Part shown: positions 28,554-36,262 of the stretch, one piece after another
How positions within the stretch are numbered: the stretch's first letter is position 1
Layout: each line of letters opens with the position of its first letter
Made by a program: the position numbers and the translations under genes
Notes under the pieces: model-generated
Database searches by the model: none
The model's input: the letters and a program-made list of their open reading frames with translations, nothing else
What the model was told of the DNA's origin: nothing
NCBI GenBank assembly: GCA_902196205.1
Contig: CABIKM010000010.1
Location: 1-36,262 of the forward strand
From: Candidatus Methylomirabilis lanthanidiphila
GTDB lineage: Bacteria; Methylomirabilota; Methylomirabilia; Methylomirabilales; Methylomirabilaceae
Length of the DNA stretch: 36,262 nt
Reading direction: 5' to 3'

Positions 28554-28710
28554 TTATTGATCGGGTTGCCGAACGCGCCCGGCGATGGCTGGAGGCAACC
28601 GCAGGAAGTCCTTGGTGTTCCAGGTGTAGAGGGTTTTGGCTCGGGGTGTGGTGTTCATGATCGCCGTAAAATGTAGCGACCAGCGCGGAGGTATCAAGAA
28701 AGGCCTTCAC
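28554..28710 (-). pseudogene. Internally deleted vapC (PIN toxin)
   Basis: The first 20 codons from GTG 28710 read MKAFLDTSALVATFYGDHEH, a normal VapC N-terminus with the first catalytic Asp. The sequence then jumps, in another frame, to KTLYTWNTKDFLRLPPAIAG and on to a TAA at 28554, a normal VapC C-terminus. About 80 central codons with the other catalytic residues are missing. The GTG overlaps the antitoxin stop by 4 bp, so the pair was once a coupled toxin-antitoxin operon. The toxin must be inactive. Confidence 0.8.
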
Positions 28711-28982
28711 CTAAACTCGCCGGCGTCGCGGCGAGCGCGCTGCTCCCGGATGCTGCGAAGGGTTGCACGCGTTTCCGCGGCGCTAAGAGGCTCGCCGATG
28801 CGGAACACCCAAACGCCGCGTTCCTTCTGTAAGGGCGGGGCGGTCCGCCGGGGGCACAGCGTCACTCGCTCGCCCTCCACCGTAACGTCCAGGGTGTCGC
28901 CGGTAGCAAGGTGGAGCTCGTCCCTGAGGATCTTAGGCAGGACCACGCGGCCCGCCTTGTCAATAGTGACTATCGCCTTCAT
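28707..28982 (-). CDS. AbrB/MazE-type (SpoVT-AbrB fold) antitoxin, orphaned
   Basis: A 91-residue antitoxin with an N-terminal SpoVT/AbrB swapped-hairpin DNA-binding domain: MKAIVTIDKAGRVVLPKILR, then ELHLATGDTLDVTVEGERVTL. The C-terminal part (about 55-91) would bind the PIN toxin. Its partner vapC is internally deleted, so it survives as an orphan. An inverted-repeat cluster upstream is a likely operator. The start is ATG at 28982; a nearby ATGAAGGCGAC at about 28997 repeats its first codons in another frame. Confidence 0.85.
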   Translation of the reverse strand: MKAIVTIDKAGRVVLPKILRDELHLATGDTLDVTVEGERVTLCPRRTAPPLQKERGVWVFRIGEPLSAAETRATLRSIREQRARRDAGEFR

Positions 28983-29009
28983 AAACTGTCGCCTTCATAA
29001 TACGAATGT

Positions 29010-29037
29010 CAAATGGCTTAACCCATTTGACAAATGG
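29010..29037. promoter_or_regulatory. Operator-like cluster of CAAATGG half-sites
   Basis: Three half-sites: CAAATGG (29010-29016), CCATTTG (29023-29029) and CAAATGG (29031-29037). The last two form a perfect 15-bp palindrome around one central base. They lie 28-55 bp upstream of the AbrB-type antitoxin start. The position and symmetry suggest autoregulation. Confidence 0.55.
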
Positions 29038-29074
29038 TATTTCATACCTCCTCCTTCCATTGCTAACCCCTCCA

Positions 29075-29103
29075 CCCCCCTTTTCAAAAGTGATAAAGGG
29101 GGG
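29075..29103. repeat. CCCCCCTTT/AAAGGGGGG stem-loop
   Basis: A perfect 9-bp inverted repeat with an 11-nt loop lies in the gap between the antitoxin and the oxidoreductase operon. It could serve as a bidirectional terminator-like hairpin, but it resembles a common dispersed intergenic repeat. Confidence 0.5.
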
Positions 29104-29202
29104 GACCAAGGAGACTTGGGTTGTGGAGCACTAAAGGCGAACTGCCTCGCTCGCCACTATCAAGCAATCCCGCACGCGTGGCCGCTACGAGAGTTTGATC
29201 CC

Positions 29203-29274
29203 TTACTTCTTCATCAGGCGATGAACCGTTTTGTGATCCACGCGGGCGGCCTTCGCGGCCTGCGAGATATACTG
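29203..29274 (-). pseudogene. Remnant of a Fis-type helix-turn-helix (NtrC-family regulator C-terminus)
   Basis: On the minus strand, 23 residues and a stop read YISQAAKAARVDHKTVHRLM plus KK. This is the typical last helix-turn-helix of sigma-54 enhancer-binding regulators (pattern NxSxAARxxGxxRxTLYRxxKK). Nothing recognisable precedes it; upstream is a different frame. So only the end of such a gene remains, pointing away from the oxidoreductase operon. Between here and 29508 I see no other gene; a TTGACA at 29317-29322 has no convincing -10. Confidence 0.5.
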
Positions 29275-29508
29275 CCCCCCGTGTTGGGAGGGCCAAGATA
29301 TTGGCCTCAGTTTTTATTGACATTTCTACGCTTTCTTTGTTACGGTGACGAAATAACTCACAATAGACGCTGAATCATAACTAATTTGCTTTTAGTCTGT
29401 TCAGAAGACGTGGGTTAGCTTCCATGCTATCCCTCACTTATCAACTGATCAGATCCTTTCCAGCCGGAGGCCGCCAGAACTGAGACGTTTGTAAAAAAAG
29501 GGGGGTCC

Positions 29509-32500
29509 ATGACACGCAGGCTTTCGCGACGCGATTTTCTCAAGCTGGCCGGCATGGCCGGACTTGGCACGGCGCTTACCCAAGAGGATCTATTTGCGCA
29601 GTACCGTTATCTCGCTCCGGTGTCGGTGGCCAATCCTTTAGCCGCGTATCCGAACCGCGACTGGGAACAGATCTACCGCAATATCTTCCGTACCGACAAG
29701 AGCTTTGTCTTCCTCTGTTGTCCCAACGACACGCATAATTGCCTGCTCAACGCCTTTGTAAAGAACAATGTGATGGTGCGAATCGAACCCACCTACGGCT
29801 ACGGCAAGGCGACCGATCTCAATGGGAACAAGTCCAGTCATCGCTGGGATCCGCGTTGCTGTCAGAAGGGCCTGGTGTTGCACCGTCGGCTGTACGGCGA
29901 TCGCCGCGTCGATGGGGCCTACATCCGGCGCGGGTTTAAGGAGTGGGTGGATAAGGGGTTCCCGCGCGATCCGACGACCGGAGCTGCGCCAAGAGATCTG
30001 ATGCAGCGCGGCTGGGATCAGTGGTTCCAGGTCTCGCACGAAGAGGCTTACGCATACCACGCCAAGGCCCTGCACAACATCGCCAAGACCTACTCCGGCG
30101 AGCAGGGCAAGGCGTATCTGCTGGCCCAGGGGTACGATCCGGACATGGTTGAGCAAGCAGGGGGAGTCGGAACCCGCGTTATGAAATTTCGAGGAGGAAT
30201 GGCGAAGCAGGGGGCCGTACGGATCTTCGGGGCATTCCGAATGGGGAACAGTATGGCGCTCCTGGACCACCACATCCGGGGCGTCGCTCCAGAAGAGGCT
30301 AAGGGGGCCGGCGCATGGGATTCCTATTCGTTTCATACCGACCTGCCGCCGGGACATCCGATGGTCACCGGCGATCAGACGAATGACTTCGAGCTGTTTG
30401 ACGTCGAAAACGCCAAATTGGTCGTGATATGGGGCATGAACTGGATCACCACGAAGATGCCGGACAGCCACTGGATGACGGAGGCCAGGCTCAAAGGCGC
30501 AAAAATTGCGACTGTGACCGTCGAGTACTCCGCTACCGCGAGCAAATGCGACGAGGTCGTGGTTATTCGACCGGGCACCGATCCGGCGTTCGCGTTAGGT
30601 CTTGCCCAGGTGTTGATCGCTGAGAAGCGCTACGACGCCGACTTCGTCAAGCGGTTCACCGATCTGCCCACACTGGTACGGATGGATACGCTGCAGCGCC
30701 TCCAGGCCAAGGACCTTTTCCCTAATTATCAGGAGAAGAGCTGGCAGAACTGGACCCAGGTGATCCCCAAGGGGAAAACCGCCCTACCCACCCCGCAACA
30801 AAACGGCATACAGGTTCCGGAGTATCTGACGCCCGAGTTGGCCGATTTTGTCATGTGGGATGCGCGCACGAATCGCCCGGTGGCCGTGGGCCACGATGAC
30901 CTTGGCGCGCACTTCACCACGCTAGGGATCGATCCGGCCCTGACGGGACACTTCGACGTGACGCTCGCGGACGGTACGAAGATCGTGGCCAGACCGGTCT
31001 TTGATCTGATCCAGGAGTACCTCAATGTCAATATGACCCCGGATTTGTGCAGCCGGCTCACCTGGGCGCCGAAAGACGCGATCCTGACGTTAGCGCGTGA
31101 GATCGCCGCCAGCGGCGGGAAGACCCTTATCGCCTGCGGCATGGGGCCGAATCAGTTCTGGAATAACGATAACAAGGATCGGGCCATCTTCCTGGTCCTT
31201 GCGCTGGCGGGCAGTCTGGGTCGCCATGGGGGGAATATCGGCAGCTTCTCTGGCAACTACAAGAATACCCTCTTTTCCGGGATCGGCCGCTGGACGCTAG
31301 AGAATCCGTTCCAGCCCCAACTGGATCCCACCGGTCCGATCACCACCCGCTCCTACCTTCGGCCTGAATCGATGCACTACTGGGCCAACGGCGAGCGTAT
31401 TATGAAGGCCGGCAACAAAAAGATTACAACGGGCGCCCATCTCCCGACGCCCACCAAGGCCGTCTGGCAGGTCAACTCTAACTCCAGCCTGGGGAATCAA
31501 AAAGGCTTTTACGACGTGGTGTTCAACACCTTGCCGCGTGCGGAGCTGGTGGTCTACAACGACTGGTGGTGGACGGCCTCGTGCGAGTTCAGCGATATTG
31601 TCTACGGCGTGGATTCGTGGATGGAATTCAAGTATCCCGACATGACCGCCTCCAACACGAATCCGTTTCTCCAGGTGTATCCGCGCACGCCGGCTCGCCG
31701 CGTGTTCGCGACCGTGTCCGACAACGAGACGTACCTGGGGGTGGCGCGCGAGTTGGGTAAACTCACCGGCGATCCCCGCTTCGAGCAGATGTGGCACTTT
31801 ATCGCCTCGAACCACGTCGAGATCTACCTGCAGCGCATTATCGACGGGTCTGCGCCGCTGAAAGGGTATCGCATTGAGGAGCTGGAGGAGCTGGCAAAGG
31901 TCGGGATTCCGGCCTTGATGAATACGCGGACCTACCCTCGCATCAACAGCTTTGAGCAGGTACAGGAATCCAAGCCCTGGTATACCAAAACGGGACGCCT
32001 GGAATTCTACCGCCCCGAGCCCGAATTTATCGACGCGGGCGAAAACCTGATCGTACATCGCGAGCCGTCTGAGGCCACCTTCTATGATCCGTGCAGCATC
32101 GCGGCAGCCCCTCACCCGGCCATTCGACCGAAGCGGCCAGAGGATTGGGCCATCGAGCCGGACGATCGCAGCCACATCACCCGGCAGATGCGCAATACGA
32201 CCTATACCGTCGCAAGCCTGCTCGTCTCCAAACACCCGCTGAGGGATCGGGGTTGGGACCATGTGTGCCATACGCCCAAGTACCGCCACGGGGCCCACAC
32301 CATGCCGGTCGATACCGATTACATGGCCGCGCTCTTTGGACCGTTCGGCGATATCTACCGGCGTGACAAACGGATGCCGCATGCCGGCGAGATGTATGTG
32401 GACATCAATCCTGTTGACGCGAAGACCATGGGCATTCGGGATGGCGACTATGTGTGGGTCGATGGCGATCCGAATGAGCTGCCATTTCGCGGCTGGAGCG

Positions 32501-32988
32501 ACCCCAAGCGACGGGAAGAATACAAGGTGGCCCGCCTGTTGGTGCGCGCACGGTACTATCCGGGGACCCCGAAGGGCATCACGCGTATGTGGTTCAATGC
32601 CTCTATGGCAACGCCAGGTTCGGTCAAAGCGCACGAAACGCGACCCGACGGTCTCGCAAAGAATGCCGAAACCCAATATCAGGCGCTGTTTCGGTACGGC
32701 GGCCATCAGAGCCTCACGAGGGTGTGGCTCAAACCCACGCATCAGAGTCACACGCTGATTTCTCGTAAGTCGTGGACCCACGAAATCACCAACGGGTTCA
32801 ACGTGGACGTGCATTGCGTGACCAGCGCTCCGAGAGAGTCGCTCGCAAAATTTACCAAGGCCGAGGACGGGGGGTTTGGCGGCAAGGGGTTGTGGCGGCC
32901 GGTGACGCTGGGACTGCGGCCGAGCAATGAGAGCAATGCAATGAAACAGTACCTGAGAGGCGGGTTTGTCACAATAACTAAAGCGTAA
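29509..32988 (+). CDS. nxrA: Periplasmic molybdopterin oxidoreductase catalytic subunit (NXR/NAR-like, type II DMSO reductase family)
   Basis: A 1,159-residue molybdenum enzyme with a Tat signal (SRRDFLKLAG, residues 6-15), so it is exported folded to the periplasm. Cysteines at 70/71, 78 and 117/118 form the FS0 [4Fe-4S] region. Asp278 in HTDLPPGHP corresponds to the Mo-ligating Asp in E. coli NarG (CDLPPSSP), placing it in the type II group; GDQTNDFE and a WGMNW stretch follow as in NarG. The best resemblance, with the next gene, is to Nitrospira/anammox-type nitrite oxidoreductase and periplasmic nitrate reductases. Chlorate, perchlorate or selenate reductases are relatives and cannot be excluded. 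AAGGGGGG precedes the ATG. It heads an operon with its Fe-S, haem and chaperone genes. Confidence 0.85.
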   Translation: MTRRLSRRDFLKLAGMAGLGTALTQEDLFAQYRYLAPVSVANPLAAYPNRDWEQIYRNIFRTDKSFVFLCCPNDTHNCLLNAFVKNNVMVRIEPTYGYGKATDLNGNKSSHRWDPRCCQKGLVLHRRLYGDRRVDGAYIRRGFKEWVDKGFPRDPTTGAAPRDLMQRGWDQWFQVSHEEAYAYHAKALHNIAKTYSGEQGKAYLLAQGYDPDMVEQAGGVGTRVMKFRGGMAKQGAVRIFGAFRMGNSMALLDHHIRGVAPEEAKGAGAWDSYSFHTDLPPGHPMVTGDQTNDFELFDVENAKLVVIWGMNWITTKMPDSHWMTEARLKGAKIATVTVEYSATASKCDEVVVIRPGTDPAFALGLAQVLIAEKRYDADFVKRFTDLPTLVRMDTLQRLQAKDLFPNYQEKSWQNWTQVIPKGKTALPTPQQNGIQVPEYLTPELADFVMWDARTNRPVAVGHDDLGAHFTTLGIDPALTGHFDVTLADGTKIVARPVFDLIQEYLNVNMTPDLCSRLTWAPKDAILTLAREIAASGGKTLIACGMGPNQFWNNDNKDRAIFLVLALAGSLGRHGGNIGSFSGNYKNTLFSGIGRWTLENPFQPQLDPTGPITTRSYLRPESMHYWANGERIMKAGNKKITTGAHLPTPTKAVWQVNSNSSLGNQKGFYDVVFNTLPRAELVVYNDWWWTASCEFSDIVYGVDSWMEFKYPDMTASNTNPFLQVYPRTPARRVFATVSDNETYLGVARELGKLTGDPRFEQMWHFIASNHVEIYLQRIIDGSAPLKGYRIEELEELAKVGIPALMNTRTYPRINSFEQVQESKPWYTKTGRLEFYRPEPEFIDAGENLIVHREPSEATFYDPCSIAAAPHPAIRPKRPEDWAIEPDDRSHITRQMRNTTYTVASLLVSKHPLRDRGWDHVCHTPKYRHGAHTMPVDTDYMAALFGPFGDIYRRDKRMPHAGEMYVDINPVDAKTMGIRDGDYVWVDGDPNELPFRGWSDPKRREEYKVARLLVRARYYPGTPKGITRMWFNASMATPGSVKAHETRPDGLAKNAETQYQALFRYGGHQSLTRVWLKPTHQSHTLISRKSWTHEITNGFNVDVHCVTSAPRESLAKFTKAEDGGFGGKGLWRPVTLGLRPSNESNAMKQYLRGGFVTITKA

Positions 32989-32999
32989 AGACAGCGGTC

Positions 33000-33056
33000 A
33001 GCTTTCAGCAGCACGCCATAGCGCTTTTGCTGATCGCTGACGGCTGACAGCTACCC
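33000..33056. repeat. Dispersed AGC-rich repeat, copy 3 (inverted, between nxrA and nxrB)
   Basis: GTCAGCTTTCAGCAGC...GCTGATCGCTGACGGCTGACAGCT can form an imperfect stem. The segment TTGCTGATCGCTGA is the reverse complement of the core of the repeats at 11590 and 25266. It fills most of the 82-bp gap before the Fe-S subunit and may fold in the operon mRNA. Confidence 0.55.
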
Positions 33057-33070
33057 CTGGGAGGATTCTG

Positions 33071-34198
<1,128 letters not shown>

Positions 34199-34209
34199 GT
34201 GAGGAGGTC

Positions 34210-35067
34210 ATGAGCAGACGTTCTTGCCTCAGATGGGTGGCCGTCGCCGTCCTGGTCATGGGCCTCATGCTGGCAGCCCGGGTCTCAGACGCGGAACCGT
34301 TGCGAGCGATCCGGGTCAAGGATCGCGGGCATCTGGCGGATCCGCAGGCGGCGTTCTGGAAGCAGGCGCCGGCGGTCAAAGTGACTCTGCTTCCACAGAT
34401 GATCGCCTTCCCCGCGCAACCCAATGTGTCCGTCACATCGCTCAGCGTGAAGGCTGCCCATAACGAACAATGGCTCGCCATCCTATTGGAATGGAAGGAT
34501 CTCACAAAGAATGACCGGATTGTCTTGGATAAGTTCGGGGATCAGGCGGCAGTTGAACTACCGATCCACTTCAGTAAAGAAGCCATGTCCAGTCCAATGA
34601 TGGGGAACCCTGGAGGAAGGGTCACCATCTGGCAATGGCGGGCAGCGTTCCAACATGATACCGATAAGGGCGAACCAACCGTACGGGACCTGTACCCCAA
34701 TGCCGTCGTGGATATCTACCCGGACCAGGTGCTGAAAGCGATCGACGCCAGACCGTATACGGGCGCTCTGGGCCTTGATAATCCCACCTCTCGCCATAAA
34801 CAATCACCCGTTCTCGATCAAATGGCGGAGGGTTGGGGTACCATGACCGTTCACACCGACCAGAAGGCGGACGGCAAGGGTGTCTGGAGAGACGGCGCCT
34901 GGCGGGTCGTCATCACTCATCCGTTGGTCGGTGTGAGTGAAAACCAACCTCGTCTTTCGCCAGGCGACGACACCGTCATCGCTTTTGCCGTGTGGGATGG
35001 CGGTAACCGGGAGGTCGGGGCACGCAAGGCATGGTCCAACTGGATCCCGTTCAGATTGGCCAGGTAG
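34210..35067 (+). CDS. nxrC: Haem-binding gamma subunit, ethylbenzene dehydrogenase/NXR-C-like
   Basis: A 285-residue predicted periplasmic protein with a Sec-type signal peptide (SRRSCLRWVAVAVLVMGLML, cleaved near VSDA-EP). The mature part resembles the haem-b gamma subunit of type II DMSO reductases (PF09459-type). It has a WLAILLEWKDLTKNDR-like strand pair and PMMGNPGG with candidate Met ligands. There is no C-terminal membrane anchor, so the complex is probably soluble or peripheral. The ATG at 34210 has GAGG upstream; a GTG at 34195 overlapping the nxrB stop is the alternative. It should pass electrons between the Fe-S subunit and a periplasmic carrier such as cytochrome c. Confidence 0.8.
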   Translation: MSRRSCLRWVAVAVLVMGLMLAARVSDAEPLRAIRVKDRGHLADPQAAFWKQAPAVKVTLLPQMIAFPAQPNVSVTSLSVKAAHNEQWLAILLEWKDLTKNDRIVLDKFGDQAAVELPIHFSKEAMSSPMMGNPGGRVTIWQWRAAFQHDTDKGEPTVRDLYPNAVVDIYPDQVLKAIDARPYTGALGLDNPTSRHKQSPVLDQMAEGWGTMTVHTDQKADGKGVWRDGAWRVVITHPLVGVSENQPRLSPGDDTVIAFAVWDGGNREVGARKAWSNWIPFRLAR

Positions 35068-35147
35068 GATGGATCGGGTCCCAGGGAGTGGGGGTTGGGG
35101 GTTACGATCAAAGATCAACACGACAACATACGTAAGATTTGCAGAAG

Positions 35148-35891
35148 ATGAAGATGACGGAGACTGAGTATGCTGCAGCACAACAGGTGTCGGCTGCGTT
35201 GGTTCGCGGCGCCGTCTTTCAGTCGTTGGCCTTGGGATTTGCGTACCCCTCCAGCGACGTCTTCATACAACTAAAGGCGCGGTGGAGCGCGCTGCTGAAT
35301 GATTCGCGCTCATGGCCCGGAGATTTGAGGCAGCCCTTTCAGCGTACTAACAGTCTCCTCCTCAGTGCAGATAGGGAGACGCTCGAATCCGAGCATGTCC
35401 GACTCTTCGGTCCTGCGGCCCGCTGCCCACTGCACGAGACCGCCTACGGCGATGGCGGGCGTCTCCTGGGCCGATCGGCGAGCCTCGCCGATATCGCCGG
35501 CTTCTATCTGGCGTTCGAATTGCACCCCGCTCCTGGCGACCCTCATCGCGAGGACCATATCGGCCTCGAACTTGAGTTCATGAGTCTCCTGGCCTTAAAA
35601 GAGGCATACGCGATAGCTGAGGGGTGGCAAGAAGCCCTGGAGATCACCCGCACGACTCAACGGCGGTTTCTTCAGGACCACTTGGGGACGTGGATCGACG
35701 CATTCACCGCACAGTTGAAGCTGTGCGAGCCTCATCCCTTCTACGCCGCGCTGGGCGAATCACTGTGCGCGTGGGTGCACAGCGAAACGATGCGTCTCGA
35801 TGCGTCGCCGATACCGGTCGGCGCACTGATGACCGACCCACTGATGGGAGAAGATTCCCTGCAGTGCCCATACGCTCCCAGCGATCCATAG
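35148..35891 (+). CDS. TorD/DmsD-family molybdoenzyme chaperone
   Basis: A roughly 247-residue all-helical cytoplasmic protein of the TorD/NarJ type that holds the Mo subunit until cofactor loading and Tat export. Visible signs are an N-terminal ALVRGAVFQSLALGFAYP and LESEHVRLFG with PLHETAYG, a family hallmark (E-x2-R-LF). There is also HREDHIGLELEFMSLLA and a C-terminal FYAALGESL. It has no signal peptide. The start is uncertain: TTG 35139, ATG 35148 and ATG 35154 are in frame, none with a strong ribosome-binding site. Its place as the fourth gene of the operon supports a role in maturing the Tat-exported alpha subunit. Confidence 0.82.
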   Translation: MKMTETEYAAAQQVSAALVRGAVFQSLALGFAYPSSDVFIQLKARWSALLNDSRSWPGDLRQPFQRTNSLLLSADRETLESEHVRLFGPAARCPLHETAYGDGGRLLGRSASLADIAGFYLAFELHPAPGDPHREDHIGLELEFMSLLALKEAYAIAEGWQEALEITRTTQRRFLQDHLGTWIDAFTAQLKLCEPHPFYAALGESLCAWVHSETMRLDASPIPVGALMTDPLMGEDSLQCPYAPSDP

Positions 35892-36011
35892 CCACATCAC
35901 GATCCTTATCGTCGACCCCCGACGCCCCTCCTCCTCACCTCACCATTTTCCTTTCCCGATGAAACCATGCAGCCCCTGCCACACCTTCAGTTGTTGCAAA
36001 TATGTCAGATC

Positions 36012-36027
36012 TGGCCCACGACTTGCT
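36012..36027 (+). promoter_or_regulatory. Sigma-54 promoter upstream of the ferredoxin gene
   Basis: TGGCCCACGACTTGCT matches the sigma-54 pattern TGGC-N7-TTGC(A/T). The -24 GG (36013-36014) and -12 GC (36025-36026) have the exact 10-bp spacing. The start would be near 36038, about 55 nt before the gene. Activation would need an NtrC-type regulator. The rest of 35892-36093 shows no gene. Confidence 0.6.
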
Positions 36028-36093
36028 AGATAGCACCCAACAATAGCCGGACGCAGCCCCGTGACGCAGCGGACCCCCCAGGAGCAGACGCGG

Positions 36094-36262
36094 ATGACGA
36101 GGAAGCGCAAGGTTCGGTTTGAACCGCTGGGCATTACCATCGAGTGTGAGGCGACCGAGCCGATCCTGCAGTACGCCCTGCGGCAGGGCCTGCGCCTGGT
36201 CGACTACCGCTGCGCCGATGGCGAGTGTGGGGGATGTCGGGCCCAGGTGCGCTCCGGCCAGG
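36094..36262 (+). CDS. [2Fe-2S] ferredoxin-type protein, partial (3' end beyond window)
   Basis: The N-terminal 56 residues of a plant-type [2Fe-2S] ferredoxin domain. A basic start MTRKRKVRFEPLGITIEC is followed by the cluster loop CADGECGGC (C-x4-C-x2-C). The gene runs off the window; the fourth Cys would lie beyond the edge, and longer proteins with this domain are possible. AGGAG lies 9 nt before the ATG; GTG 36061 is an in-frame alternative. It may carry electrons for the neighbouring oxidoreductase, but its apparent sigma-54 promoter suggests separate control. Confidence 0.8.
   Translation, partial: MTRKRKVRFEPLGITIECEATEPILQYALRQGLRLVDYRCADGECGGCRAQVRSGQ

Noticed and set aside
28636-29373. 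245-codon plus-strand frame over the antitoxin region
   Set aside because: It overlaps the well-supported antitoxin, hairpin and HTH remnant, and has no recognisable motif or good start.
29430-29508. Sigma-54 promoter before nxrA (TGGGTTAGCTTCCATGCT)
   Set aside because: The GG-GC distance is 11 or 12, not 10, and the TTGC box is absent.
31297-32814. 505-codon minus-strand frame
   Set aside because: Antisense shadow of the molybdoenzyme alpha subunit; typical of GC-rich coding DNA.

Overview
This window is chromosomal DNA from a GC-rich, Gram-negative-type bacterium. The best lineage guess is an NC10 / 'Candidatus Methylomirabilis'-like or Nitrospirota-like organism. That is inferred from the nitrite-oxidoreductase-like molybdoenzyme locus and the overall gene content; nothing here proves it, and a 16S comparison would settle it.

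Layout: 1-4416 holds most of an rRNA operon on the minus strand (16S, tRNA-Ile(GAT), tRNA-Ala(TGC), 23S truncated by the window edge). Its promoter overlaps the stop codon of tyrS. tyrS (minus) diverges from a class A penicillin-binding protein (plus). From about 8.2 to 16.5 kb the minus strand carries a hypothetical gene, a DUF971 gene with two zinc-type dehydrogenases, folD, a YmdB-type phosphodiesterase, RNase Y, a probable 6S RNA, zapA and a coiled-coil division-type gene. pheT follows upstream at 16.5-19.0 kb.

From 16.5 to 28.4 kb lies a conserved translation block, thrS-infC-rpmI-rplT-pheS-pheT (minus), with tRNA-Val just upstream of thrS. pheS and pheT, normally adjacent, are separated by about 4.8 kb of accessory DNA: a VapBC pair on the plus strand, a 92-bp inverted-repeat element, a secreted lipase, a truncated nucleotidyltransferase, two copies of a small gene, and a Phd/VapC pair. 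Two extra copies of the pheS 3' end (motif-3 arginine to stop) lie inside this island. Each sits just downstream of a copy of the small gene. This looks like repeated insertion at the pheS 3' end that regenerates the gene each time, comparable to integration at tRNA genes, but no integrase is visible. It is the most unusual feature of the window.

From 28.5 to 29.0 kb there is another antitoxin with an internally deleted vapC. From 29.5 kb to the end, on the plus strand, is a periplasmic type II DMSO-reductase-family operon: Tat-exported Mo catalytic subunit, four-cluster Fe-S subunit, haem-b-type subunit with a signal peptide, and a TorD-like chaperone. It is followed by a [2Fe-2S] ferredoxin-type gene that runs off the window and has its own apparent sigma-54 promoter. 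Together the first three would make a soluble or peripheral periplasmic oxidoreductase of the nitrite oxidoreductase/nitrate reductase group; its substrate and direction cannot be read from sequence alone.
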